NCBI RefSeq assembly: GCF_020866845.1 | Contig: NZ_CP086594.1 | Coordinates: forward strand, 2,576,501-2,640,500 | DNA length: 64,000 nt | Reading direction: 5' to 3' | Source: Sphingomonas radiodurans | GTDB lineage: Bacteria > Pseudomonadota > Alphaproteobacteria > Sphingomonadales > Sphingomonadaceae | Shown here: one piece after another, positions 44,968 to 60,080 of the stretch | Position numbering within the stretch: the first letter of the stretch is position 1 | Layout of the letters: every line of letters begins with the position of its first letter | Program-made: the position numbers and the translations under genes | Notes under the pieces: generated by a model | What the model was told of the DNA's origin: nothing | Database searches by the model: none | Seen by the model: only the letters and a program-made list of their open reading frames with translations

Positions 44968-45599
44968 GCTGCCTGGGCTCCTAAAAAGGACGGCATCGAT
45001 GGGTGCGCCGTCTCCGGAACCACCGTAAGCCCGGCAGGATTAACCGCAAGGCAGGTTCGCGCGATCAGCGCGGCAACCGCCGTCGCGTCCGGTACCGAGC
45101 GCAGCATCGGCCGCGGGCGGTTGATCCGGTAGGGCTGCGCATGCGGCCACAGCGCGAGATAACCGATCGTCGGCGTACCCGTCAGCGTCAGTGGGACATC
45201 GCCAGTGCCACCGTCACGCGCGGCGAGGTCGACCGAGCCGATCGTCACCAGCGGCAGGTTGATGCACTTGGGGACGGCCATGCCGATGCGCAGCACGATC
45301 CGCCGGTTGGTCAGCGTGTAGATCGTCGTCCGTGCCGAGCCCCATGCCAGCAGATGCAACAACGCAACCCCGACTACGCCGAGCGTGAAGGTCATCACCA
45401 CGCCGGTATAGCCGCTGCCGGTCAGCGAGAAGCCCGCGGCGATCGCCGACAGGACGACGAAGTAACCGGCAACGAGCCGCGTATGAAACGCCGTTCGCGC
45501 CAGCATGCGCCAGTCAGGCGATCCCTGCCAGATGATGCGTTCGCCCGGTGGCAGCAGACCGGGCAGGCCGCGGATTGGTTCGTTCGCATATTCGGTCAC
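44964..45599 (-). CDS. puhB: Photosynthetic complex assembly protein PuhB
   Basis: PuhB (211 residues from a GTG at 45599) has a PH-like domain with GLPGLLPPGERIIWQGSPDWRMLARTAFH at the front, two to three TM helices, then YTLTNRRIVLRIGMAVPKCINLP and NRPRPMLRSVPD. It helps build the reaction centre, binding its M or H parts. The start is set by the GTGA overlap with puhA. Similarity ends about 25 residues before the C-terminus. Confidence 0.93.
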   Translation of the reverse strand: MTEYANEPIRGLPGLLPPGERIIWQGSPDWRMLARTAFHTRLVAGYFVVLSAIAAGFSLTGSGYTGVVMTFTLGVVGVALLHLLAWGSARTTIYTLTNRRIVLRIGMAVPKCINLPLVTIGSVDLAARDGGTGDVPLTLTGTPTIGYLALWPHAQPYRINRPRPMLRSVPDATAVAALIARTCLAVNPAGLTVVPETAHPSMPSFLGAQAA

Positions 45600-46363
45600 A
45601 GGATTGGCTCCTGCCGGCTGGCGTTGGCGTAAAGATAACCGCCGCCGAAGTAAGCCTGGACGCGCTCTTCTTCGTACAGCGTGATCTGGTCGACCGCGTC
45701 GAGCCGCGGCACGCCGGCGAAGTCCGCCGCATTCAGCGCATCGACGACGACACGGCGCTTGCCGCGTTCGACCCGTGCCATGAAGATCGGCACCAGCGCT
45801 GGCGCGCCTTCCCCGGCGAGCTGCATGTAGCGGACCAGCCGGTCGGACTTGTCGATCCACAGCTCAGCGACCGTGCCGGCGACCGCGCCGTCGGCGCCGA
45901 TGATCGGCCAGCCGATCAGCGTCGGATCAGGCGAGGCGATAGTGAAATCGGCCGCGATGCTCAGCGGCACGATGCGCGGATGGCCTTCCATGTCGATGTC
46001 GGGGCGTTTGGCGCGGTTCGCCCAGGCCGCCGGTCCGATGCCGTCGACCAGCGGATTGCCGGTGGGGGCGTAAGGCGCACCGGCGAAACGATCGGTCATC
46101 CGAGCAGCGATTTTGTACGGATCGCGGCCGCCGGTCGGCGCGGTCACGGTGCCGTGACCAAAGGGCAGCAGGAACGACTTCGTCGACGCGGTCGACAGGA
46201 CGCCGCCAGGGCGCCGGATCTGCCCCGTCATTTCCTCTTCGAGCGGATAGCCTTCTCGGCGGTCTTCGCGGCGCAGGTAAAAAACCAGTCCTACGAAAAA
46301 GAGAACGAACGCCCAGAAAACAAGCAGGGCGACATCGATGCCAGGGGTCAGATCAGGATGCAT
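45596..46363 (-). CDS. puhA: Photosynthetic reaction centre H subunit
   Basis: PuhA (255 residues) has one TM helix near the N-terminus (VALLVFWAFVLFFVGLVFYLRREDRREGYPLE) and a large cytoplasmic domain. The PAAWANRAKRPDIDMEGHPRIVPL and DLWIDKSDRLVRYMQL-like segments and ITLYEEERVQAYFGGGYLYA end are diagnostic. It caps the quinone side of PufLM. The ATG at 46363 gives the canonical length. lhaA lies 10 bases upstream. Confidence 0.97.
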   Translation of the reverse strand: MHPDLTPGIDVALLVFWAFVLFFVGLVFYLRREDRREGYPLEEEMTGQIRRPGGVLSTASTKSFLLPFGHGTVTAPTGGRDPYKIAARMTDRFAGAPYAPTGNPLVDGIGPAAWANRAKRPDIDMEGHPRIVPLSIAADFTIASPDPTLIGWPIIGADGAVAGTVAELWIDKSDRLVRYMQLAGEGAPALVPIFMARVERGKRRVVVDALNAADFAGVPRLDAVDQITLYEEERVQAYFGGGYLYANASRQEPIL

Positions 46364-46373
46364 GACGTGCCTT

Positions 46374-47879
46374 TCAGATCGGAAATTCGCTGAGGCCGAA
46401 GCGAACGGTTTGGGGTGCGGAAGCATGGCGGGATCCGCGAACGAGCGGCCCGAGCGCAACTAGGGTGCCGAGCAGCAGCACGATCTCGCAACAATAGACG
46501 AATGTATAGCCGGCCGTTGGCCCAGCGAGCGTCGAACCGAAGCGGTTGTCGACCGCCGCGGCAGAAACGATGTCGCGCGCGAAGGCGCCGATCATGATGG
46601 CAAGGCCCGCAGCCGTCGCTTGCACCGCGCCCCAGGCGCCGAGTGCGAGGCCAGTGCGGCCCTCATCGGATAGCGCCATCGCGGCGGTCAGCGTGCCGAC
46701 CGAGAACAGTCCGGCACCAGCGCCGATGAACGTCGCGCCGATCGCGAGCAGGACAGGGGCCTCGAACGGCCCGGCGAAGATCACGCAGAAGAAGGCGCCG
46801 ATCCCGGCGACCGCACCGAAACCCGCCAATCGGTGCGGATCGGCACCCGCCGCCAGCTGCCGCGCAGCCCAGGCGAAGCCGGCCAGCATGCCCAGTGCCC
46901 ACAAGGCGGTAAGCGACGTCGTCGCACCCACCGAGAGGCCAAGGATCTGGCCGCCATAAGGCTCGAGCAGCACGTCCTGCATGCTGAACGCCGCAGCACC
47001 CAGACCTACCGTGATCAGCAGCCGCTTCGTGTCCGGCCGTTCGACGAACGTCGCCCAGACGGCGCGGAAGTCCGGGCGCACCTCACGGACGGCGGTTGCC
47101 GCCGGGCGGTTGCGCGCTTCCTGCTTCCACAGCGCGATGATGTTGAGCACCATCGTCAGAACGGCGGCGCTCTGAATGATCTGGACCAGCTTGGTCGGCG
47201 TGAAATCAGCAAGCGCGCGGCCGATCACCAGCGCACTCACCATCATTCCGACCAGCAGCATGACGTAAAGCAGCGCCACGACGCGCGGGCGGGTTTCCTC
47301 CGTCGCGAGGTCGGTGGCGAGCGCTAGGCCGGCGGTCTGCGTCGTGTGCATGCCCGCGCCGACCAGCAGGAAGGAGACACCCGCACCGATATAGCCGGCC
47401 AGCGCGGTGCCCGCACTGCCCGCGGTCATCAGCAGCAGCGCGAACGGCAGCAGCGCAAGGCCACCGAACTGCAGCAACGTGCCGAACCAGATATACGGCA
47501 CGCGCTTCCATCCGAGGAGCGAGCGGTGAGTATCCGAGCGGAAACCGATCAGCGCGCGCAAGGGCGCGAACAGCAGCGGCAACGACACCATCGCCGCGAC
47601 GATCGAGGCCGACATGCCCAGCTCGACGATCATTACACGATTGAGCGTGCCGGTCAGCAGCACGGCCGCCATGCCGACCGAGATCTGGAACAGCGACAGC
47701 CGAAGGATCTGGCTGAGCGGCAATTCCGCGCTCGCGGCGTCGGCGAAGGGGAGGAAACGGGTGCCGACCCTATTCCAGAACGTCCCATTCTTGAGCGACG
47801 CGACGCGCCCGCTCGCGGCCGCGCCGTCGGGCCGCGGTAGCGGCGCCAGCGAGGCTCTGAAGGCGGCCATTTCGTTCAC
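46374..47879 (-). CDS. lhaA: LH1 assembly protein LhaA (PucC-family MFS)
   Basis: A 501-residue, twelve-TM protein of the PucC/BCD family in the canonical slot between bchM and puhA. Segments VLLTGTLNRVMIVELGMSASIVAAMVSLPLLFAPLRALIGFRSDTH and MQDVLLEPYGGQILGLSVG identify the family. It delivers pigment or folds LH1. A GTG start at 47879 (GTGA with bchM) is used; an ATG three codons on is the alternative. A shorter paralog lies at 60077. Confidence 0.92.
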   Translation of the reverse strand: MNEMAAFRASLAPLPRPDGAAASGRVASLKNGTFWNRVGTRFLPFADAASAELPLSQILRLSLFQISVGMAAVLLTGTLNRVMIVELGMSASIVAAMVSLPLLFAPLRALIGFRSDTHRSLLGWKRVPYIWFGTLLQFGGLALLPFALLLMTAGSAGTALAGYIGAGVSFLLVGAGMHTTQTAGLALATDLATEETRPRVVALLYVMLLVGMMVSALVIGRALADFTPTKLVQIIQSAAVLTMVLNIIALWKQEARNRPAATAVREVRPDFRAVWATFVERPDTKRLLITVGLGAAAFSMQDVLLEPYGGQILGLSVGATTSLTALWALGMLAGFAWAARQLAAGADPHRLAGFGAVAGIGAFFCVIFAGPFEAPVLLAIGATFIGAGAGLFSVGTLTAAMALSDEGRTGLALGAWGAVQATAAGLAIMIGAFARDIVSAAAVDNRFGSTLAGPTAGYTFVYCCEIVLLLGTLVALGPLVRGSRHASAPQTVRFGLSEFPI

Positions 47880-48562
47880 GCGGTCAACACCTCGAGCGCA
47901 TGGCTCTTGTAGAAGCTTGCCGAAATTTTCGTCGACCGCCCGATCCGCGCGGCTGGCAGGGCGCTGCGGATCAGCGTCCGCAACAGCCGCTCGGGGACGG
48001 GGATGATCGCGGGCGAACGGTCGCTGCGCGGGAACAGCCGGCCGATGCCGAGCATCGCCATCAGCAGCGGGGTCTGCGGCGCGAAGGTAAAGGCAATTGA
48101 CCTGCCGGTACGGTCGCCCAGCGTGCGGATGACGTCGACGATGTCGAACGTCTTGTAATGGATCAGCGAATCCATCGCGACGACATGATCGAAGCGGCCG
48201 AGCGACGGATCAAGCATGTCGCCGACGCGCCAATCGATGTTCAGACCCTGCGGTGCGCGGTCACGGGCAATCTTGACGAGGCTGCCAGCGACATCGATCG
48301 CGACCACATTCGCCCCGCGCTGCGCCGCCTCGACCGCGAGCGCCCCGGTGCCGCAGCCCGCATCGAGCAACCGCAGCCCGGTCATGTCGGCCGGCAGCCA
48401 CGACAGCAGCGTATCGCGCATCTCTGTCCGCCCGGCGCGAACCGTCGCGCGGATGCCGCTGACCGGTGCGTCAGAGGTCAGTTGCTCCCACGCCTTTGAC
48501 GCGGTGCGGTCGAAATAGGCGGTGAGGTCGCCGCGGAAGCGGTCGTAGGTCGCCGTCGTCAT
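47876..48562 (-). CDS. bchM: Mg-protoporphyrin IX methyltransferase
   Basis: BchM (228 residues) methylates the ring C propionate of Mg-protoporphyrin using SAM, providing the substrate for AcsF. The SAM motif is LLDAGCGTGALAVEAAQRGANVVAIDVA, and DHVVAMDSLIHY and FTFAPQTPLL are typical of the ChlM/BchM group. It lies one base after the bchL stop and overlaps lhaA. Confidence 0.95.
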   Translation of the reverse strand: MTTATYDRFRGDLTAYFDRTASKAWEQLTSDAPVSGIRATVRAGRTEMRDTLLSWLPADMTGLRLLDAGCGTGALAVEAAQRGANVVAIDVAGSLVKIARDRAPQGLNIDWRVGDMLDPSLGRFDHVVAMDSLIHYKTFDIVDVIRTLGDRTGRSIAFTFAPQTPLLMAMLGIGRLFPRSDRSPAIIPVPERLLRTLIRSALPAARIGRSTKISASFYKSHALEVLTA

Positions 48563-48563
48563 C

Positions 48564-53134
<4,571 letters not shown>

Positions 53135-53145
<11 letters not shown>

Positions 53146-54721
53146 AATGCGCCTTCGCCTCGTAGAGCGTTTCGAGCGTGATCGCGGCGATGCCCTGCTC
53201 GGTGGCATAGCGCTCGGTGTTCCGCCGTGCTTTCCCACGCACGAAGAACGGGATCTTCATCAGCTCTTTTTCAGCGTCGGCGGACCAGCCTCCCTTTTCG
53301 CCGACGGGCGAGGTGACGGCGGCGGCATGTTCGGCAGGGGCTGTCGCGGCAGCGACGGGCTCGAGGACGCGCTCTTCGACTACCGGGGCGGCAACTGCGC
53401 CATGCCCCAGATGGCTCGCGCCGCTTGCGTCCGAGAATTCGAAATCGTCGCGAAACATCGTCAGCAGATGTTCCTCCAGCCCCATCACCAGCGGATGGAC
53501 CCAGGTATCGAACAGCACGTTGGCGCCTTCGAACCCCATCTGCGGCGAATAGCGCGCGGGGAAATCCTGCACATGGACGGGCGCCGAGATCACCGCGCAC
53601 GGGATTCGCAGCCGCTTGGCGATATGGCGCTCCATCTGCGAGCCGAGCACCAGCTCGGGCTGGAGCGCCTGGATCGCGTCTTCGACGTCGAGGTAATCGT
53701 CGGTGATCAGCGGCTCGACACCGTAAAGCTTGGCCGCCTCGCGCAATTCGCGCGCGAACTCGCGATTGTAGCAGCCAAGGCCGATGACCTCGAAGCCGAG
53801 CTCGTCGCGCGCCACGCGCGCTGCGGCGATGGCATGCGTTGCGTCACCGAAGATGAAGACGCGCTTGCCGGTCAGGTACGTCGAGTCGACCGAGCGGCTC
53901 CACCACGGCATGTTCGACGTGTCGAGTACGGCTGCGGCATCGACTCCGGCGACGGCGGCAACCTCGGCGACGAACTCCCGCGTCGCGCCATGGCCGATCG
54001 GCACCGTGCGAACCGTCGGCTGGCCAAAGGTCTTCTCCAGCCAGCGGCAGGTCGTATCGGCGATCTCAGGATACAGGCAGATGTTGAAATCGGCGTTATG
54101 CAGCCGCGCGAGGTCGGCCGGGTTCGCGCCGAGCGGCGCGGTGACGTTGACGTCGATGCCCATCGTGCCGAGCAGCCGCGTAATCTCGATCACGTCGTCG
54201 CGGTGGCGAAAGCCCAGCGCGGTCGGCCCGAGGATATTGGCGCGCGGCCGGCGACCGTCGCGCGGCGTAGCCCGGGCGCTCTTGTCGACCAGCTTGCGCA
54301 CCAGTTGGTAGAAGGTCTCCGCCGCGCCCCAGTTTTCCTTGCGCTGATAGCTCGGCAGTTCGAGCGCCACGACCGGGCAGGGCAGACCCATCGCCTGCGC
54401 CATGCCGGCTGGATCGTCCTGGATCAGCTCGGCGGTGCAGGACGCGCCGACCAGCATCGCCTGCGGCTTGAAGCGCTCAAAGGCCTCGCGAGCCGCGGTC
54501 TGGAACAGCTCGGCAGTGTCCTTGCCGAGGTCGCGCGCTTGGAAGGTGGTGTAGGTGACGGGCGGGCGCTTGCCGCGCCGCTCGATCATCGTGAACAGCA
54601 GGTCGGCATAGGTATCGCCTTGCGGCGCGTGGAGCACGTAATGCACGCCTTCCATCGCAGTCGCGATCCGCATCGCGCCGACATGGGGCGGTCCTTCATA
54701 AGTCCAGACGGTCAGTTGCAT
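53135..54721 (-). CDS. bchB: Light-independent protochlorophyllide reductase subunit B
   Basis: BchB (528 residues), NifK-like partner of BchN in the catalytic component. The [23 protein letters not shown] start, [16 protein letters not shown] with the cluster cysteine, and the C-terminal light-independent reductase domain ([30 protein letters not shown]) are diagnostic. An alanine/proline-rich linker lies just before that domain. Four bases separate it from bchN, and its stop is 11 bases inside bchH. Confidence 0.97.
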
Positions 54722-54725
54722 CGCC

Positions 54726-56521
<1,796 letters not shown>

Positions 56522-56578
56522 CTCGATCTGCCTTCGCCCTCATCCTGTCTGGGGCCGAGACTAAGGCGAGCAGGGACA

Positions 56579-56618
56579 AAGTGTCAAATAAAATTGACGT
56601 AAAATATTTTTGACACTT
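56579..56618. promoter_or_regulatory. 40-base dyad with two PpsR-type sites between bchF and ppaA
   Basis: The arms AAGTGTCAAA (56579-56588) and TTTGACACTT (56609-56618) are perfect inverted copies. Inside are TGTCAAATAAAATTGACG (56582-56599) and CGTAAAATATTTTTGACA (56598-56615), each TGT-N12-ACA with one mismatch and mirror-placed. Each outer edge carries a TTGACA: toward bchF on the minus strand, toward ppaA on the plus strand. Confidence 0.65.
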
Positions 56619-56749
56619 TCAGAGCTGCGGCACCGATATGCAATTGTCAGTGCGCCATAATGAGCATAGGTTTCGAGTCGCAGGAAAATCCCAAATAAGG
56701 AATTCTGCCAGTCGTTTCGCGACTATCTGACTAAGGTGGGAGGGCCGGT

Positions 56750-57640
56750 ATGCCGTCGTTGGCGCGTATCGAGAATAAGACCGGGCAGCTTGGCGGAGCA
56801 GGTCTTGCGCGACGATATCGTGCCGATGCGCATGGGCTGACGGCTTTCCGCACGCTTGCCAGTATCGATTATGATCGGTCGCTGTCTACCCTTATCGAAA
56901 GCGAGATCATCCCCCGCCTCATGATCGCCCATGCCGTCGACATAGCCGAAGTTGCGGCGGTGGAGATCGATGCCTGCGAGATTTCGGCACTGGCGCCGCT
57001 CGCGCTGGAAGTCGAGGCGGATGCGCTGCTCGCTCATATAGAGGCGATACTGGCGCGTGGCGTCAGCGTCGATACCGTGATGGTCGATCTGCTGGCGCCA
57101 GCCGCGCGACTGTTGGGCGAATATTGGGAAGAGGATCGCTGCGACTTCGTCGATGTTACGATGGGGCTGTGGCGGCTGCAGGAAGTGGTGCACGAGATTG
57201 CCGCGCGGATGCCGGCGGATCGGATGCTCGCGATCGGCGGCCACCGTGCGCTGTTTGCGTCGATGCCGGGCGACCAGCACAATTTCGGTACGGTCGTGAT
57301 CGACGAACTGTTTCGGCGCGATGGCTGGGTGACTGATCGAATGAGCGGCGTGGAAACGACGGACCTTGTTCGTCGTGTCGGCGCAGATTGGTTTGACATG
57401 GTCGGATTGACGGTTAGCTGCGATCGTCATATCGCAAATCTAACATCTGTCATTGCAGCTTTACGGAATGTGTCCAAAAATCCGCGTGTCTGCATCATGG
57501 TGGGTGGGCGAATTTTCAGCGCTGATCCGGAACTGGCAACACAAGTCGGGGCGGATGGCACCGCAAGCGATGCCAGACAGGCCCTGATCGTGGCGGCGGA
57601 CCTCGTTCGCGTCCGCGAGCAGGAGCCCCTCGACGGATAG
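56750..57640 (+). CDS. ppaA: PpaA/AerR, cobalamin-binding antirepressor of PpsR
   Basis: PpaA (296 residues) has an N-terminal helical part and a C-terminal B12-binding (SCHIC-type) domain. The vitamin-binding motif D-x-H-x-x-G is intact at D175-Q-H-N-F-G180 in GDQHNFGTVVIDELFRRDGW, followed by VGLTVSCD and VCIMVGGRIF. Homologues bind cobalamin and modulate PpsR/CrtJ in response to light or redox state. GGAGGG sits before the ATG. ppsR follows 35 bases later; a dyad operator lies upstream, suggesting feedback. Confidence 0.93.
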   Translation: MPSLARIENKTGQLGGAGLARRYRADAHGLTAFRTLASIDYDRSLSTLIESEIIPRLMIAHAVDIAEVAAVEIDACEISALAPLALEVEADALLAHIEAILARGVSVDTVMVDLLAPAARLLGEYWEEDRCDFVDVTMGLWRLQEVVHEIAARMPADRMLAIGGHRALFASMPGDQHNFGTVVIDELFRRDGWVTDRMSGVETTDLVRRVGADWFDMVGLTVSCDRHIANLTSVIAALRNVSKNPRVCIMVGGRIFSADPELATQVGADGTASDARQALIVAADLVRVREQEPLDG

Positions 57641-57675
57641 TTTTCATCAGTTTTCCTGGAGCGTGACGCTCGTCG

Positions 57676-59112
57676 ATGAACAAGCCTGTTGCCCTACGCC
57701 GGAAAACGGCATTCGACAGGCCCGATGCCATGCCGGGACAGCTGTCGGCTGATGTCGCGGCGTCGCTTCTTGCGGCGGTCGGCGATGTTGCGTTCATCCT
57801 GTCCACGCAGGGCACGATCCTCGACGTCGCGGTCTCGCACGGCGATCTAGCCAACCATGGCTTCGGTGACTGGATAGGCGAGTCCTGGGGCGATACCGTC
57901 ACCATCGAAAGCCGGCCCAAGATTACTGAAATGCTCGCGGACGCTGTTCGGCCGAGTACCCCGATCCGCTGGCGCCAGGTCAATCATCCCGCGGCAGGCG
58001 GCGATGTGCCGGTGCGCTATATGGTGATGACGCTCGGTGACGGCGGCCGGCTGGTGGCGATCGGTCGCGACATGCGCGGCGCCGCCGCGATGCAGCAGCG
58101 GCTGTTGCAGACCCAGCAGTCGCTCGAACGCGATTACATGCGGCTTCGCCAGGCCGAAAGCCGCTATCGCATCCTGTTCGACATGGCGTCCGAGCCGGTG
58201 CTGATCGTCGATTCCGAAACGCGCCGCATCCGCGAGGCCAATCCCGCCGCGCATCGCTTGCTCGACGCGGCAAGTGGCGCTCTGATCGGCGAGTTGGTCC
58301 ACACGATCGTCGATGAGGGCGATCGCGACGATTTCGTCGCCTATCTCGGTGCGGCCGAAGCTGCCGATGATTTGCCCGCGGTGACGGTGCGGCTGGGCGG
58401 TGGGCGCGGTGACGCGTCGCTGTCGGCGCGGCTGTTCCGCCAGGCGCGCGCCGCGCTGTTCCTGGTTCGCGTCATCGCGTCGCCCGAAGCGGTATCCGAC
58501 CACCATCGGCATGATGCAACGCTCGCCGAAGTGGTCGAGCGGATGCCTGACGCGTTCGTCTTGGTAGATCGCGACCTCAACGTCCTGACCGCCAACGCCG
58601 CCTTCGTCGAATTGACCGAGACCGCCTCGATCGATCGGGTAACCGGCGCGCGGCTGTCGAACTGGCTCGGCCGACCCGGCATCGATCTCGAACTGATCAT
58701 GTCGCAATTGCGCGAGCATGGATCGGTCCGCAACGTTGCCACGATCCTGCGCGGGTCCGCTGGCGCGGAGGAGGAGATCGAGGCATCCGGCGTGGTGGCG
58801 CCGCTCGCCGGCAGCGAATGCTATGGCTTCACCATCCGATCGGTCGGTCGCCGGCTGCGCGACGCGCCGGCGATTACGCGTGACGTGCCGCGGTCGGTCG
58901 AGCAACTGACAGAGCTAGTCGGACGAATGTCGCTGAAGGAGATCGTCCGCGAATCGACCGATCTGATCGAGCGACTATGTATCGAGGCCGCGCTCGCCTA
59001 CACATCGGACAATCGCGCATCCGCGGCCGAGGTTCTCGGCGTCAGCCGCCAGAGCCTCTATTCCAAGCTCCATCGCCACGGCCTCGGCAATCTCGTGTCC
59101 GGCGACAATTAA
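57676..59112 (+). CDS. ppsR: PpsR/CrtJ photosynthesis gene repressor
   Basis: PpsR (478 residues) has an N-terminal PAS-like domain, a glutamine/arginine-rich linker helix (QQRLLQTQQSLERDYMRLRQAES), two PAS domains, and a C-terminal Fis-type HTH (ASAAEVLGVSRQSLYSKLHRHGL). It represses bch, crt and puc genes in oxygen. Only two cysteines are present, C382 and C435. C435 lies in the helix just before the HTH, as in the redox-sensing cysteine of CrtJ. The second known partner cysteine, between PAS domains, is absent. Confidence 0.95.
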   Translation: MNKPVALRRKTAFDRPDAMPGQLSADVAASLLAAVGDVAFILSTQGTILDVAVSHGDLANHGFGDWIGESWGDTVTIESRPKITEMLADAVRPSTPIRWRQVNHPAAGGDVPVRYMVMTLGDGGRLVAIGRDMRGAAAMQQRLLQTQQSLERDYMRLRQAESRYRILFDMASEPVLIVDSETRRIREANPAAHRLLDAASGALIGELVHTIVDEGDRDDFVAYLGAAEAADDLPAVTVRLGGGRGDASLSARLFRQARAALFLVRVIASPEAVSDHHRHDATLAEVVERMPDAFVLVDRDLNVLTANAAFVELTETASIDRVTGARLSNWLGRPGIDLELIMSQLREHGSVRNVATILRGSAGAEEEIEASGVVAPLAGSECYGFTIRSVGRRLRDAPAITRDVPRSVEQLTELVGRMSLKEIVRESTDLIERLCIEAALAYTSDNRASAAEVLGVSRQSLYSKLHRHGLGNLVSGDN

Positions 59113-59123
59113 CGTCCGCAAAG

Positions 59124-59141
59124 CGTCAATTTGGTTTGACG
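59124..59141. promoter_or_regulatory. Palindromic PpsR-type site before bchG
   Basis: CGTCAATTTGGTTTGACG is a near-perfect dyad (GCGTCAA/TTGACGC arms) and fits YGTC-N10-GACR, though both outer bases differ from strict TGT/ACA. It lies 30 bases upstream of the bchG ATG, right after the ppsR stop. No T-run follows, so a terminator is less likely. Confidence 0.5.
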
Positions 59142-59171
59142 CCTCGAAGTGTCAGCCGTAGTTTCCACCGC

Positions 59172-60080
59172 ATGGATCGATCGAGGGCACCCCGGCGCGC
59201 CGCGCCTTTGCCGTCCCCCCGCGATGTACTGGAACTCCTGAAACCGATCACATGGTTTCCGCCGATCTGGGCGTTCATGTGCGGCGTCGTCTCGTCGGGT
59301 GTCCCGATCGCTGAACGCTGGCCATTCCTGATTACGGGCGTGCTGCTCACCGGTCCGCTGGTGTGCGGAACGAGCCAGGCGGTCAACGACTGGTTCGACC
59401 GGCATGTCGATGCAATCAACCAGCCCGATCGCCCGATCCCCTCGGGGCGGATCGCTGGCCAATGGGGGCTGTGGATCGCGATCATCGGCACCGTCTTGTC
59501 GCTGGTCGTCGCGGCGGCAACGGGGCCATGGGTATTTGCTGCCACCTGCCTCGGTATCGTGTGCGCCTGGGGCTACAGCGCGCCGCCGTTCCGCTTCAAG
59601 ACGAGCGGCATCGTCGGCCCGGCGGTCGTCGCGCTCACCTATGAGGGTCTCACGTGGTTCACCGGCGCCGCGGTGATGGCGGGGGCGCTGCCCTCGGCGC
59701 CGGTGCTGATCGTGCTCGCGCTGTACAGCTTCGGCGCGCATGGCATCATGACGCTCAATGATTTCAAGGCGGTCGAGGGCGATCGCGCGACCGGCTTGCG
59801 CTCGCTCCCGGTGGTGCTCGGGGTCGGCCCCGCCGCGCGGGTCGCATGCGCCGTGATGGCAGCGCCGCAAGTCGTCGTGGTCGCGCTGCTCGCAAGCTGG
59901 GGGCTGACGATCGCCGCCAGCGTCGTCGCAGCGTTGCTCGTCGGTCAGCTCATCCTGATGCGCCGGCTGCTCAGCGATCCGCTCGCGCACACGCCCTGGT
60001 ACAACGCGACCGGCACGACGCTGTACGTGTTCGGCATGCTGGCCTCGGCGTTCGGCCTCGGCGGAATGTCCGGCCTGTGA
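59172..60080 (+). CDS. bchG: Bacteriochlorophyll synthase (geranylgeranyl transferase)
   Basis: BchG (302 residues) is a UbiA-type polyprenyltransferase that esterifies bacteriochlorophyllide a with geranylgeranyl diphosphate. The aspartate-rich motif is NDWFDRHVDAINQPDRPIPSG, and the second acidic motif NDFKAVEGDRATGLRSLPVVLG. About eight TM helices are present. The ATG at 59172 follows an AAGTGTC-rich gap. It overlaps the PucC-like gene by GTGA. Confidence 0.96.
   Translation: MDRSRAPRRAAPLPSPRDVLELLKPITWFPPIWAFMCGVVSSGVPIAERWPFLITGVLLTGPLVCGTSQAVNDWFDRHVDAINQPDRPIPSGRIAGQWGLWIAIIGTVLSLVVAAATGPWVFAATCLGIVCAWGYSAPPFRFKTSGIVGPAVVALTYEGLTWFTGAAVMAGALPSAPVLIVLALYSFGAHGIMTLNDFKAVEGDRATGLRSLPVVLGVGPAARVACAVMAAPQVVVVALLASWGLTIAASVVAALLVGQLILMRRLLSDPLAHTPWYNATGTTLYVFGMLASAFGLGGMSGL

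Noticed and set aside
56640..56749. Additional PpsR site in the ppaA leader (TGTCAGTGCGCC...)
   Set aside because: The left half is present but no ACA/ACG follows at the required 12-base spacing.
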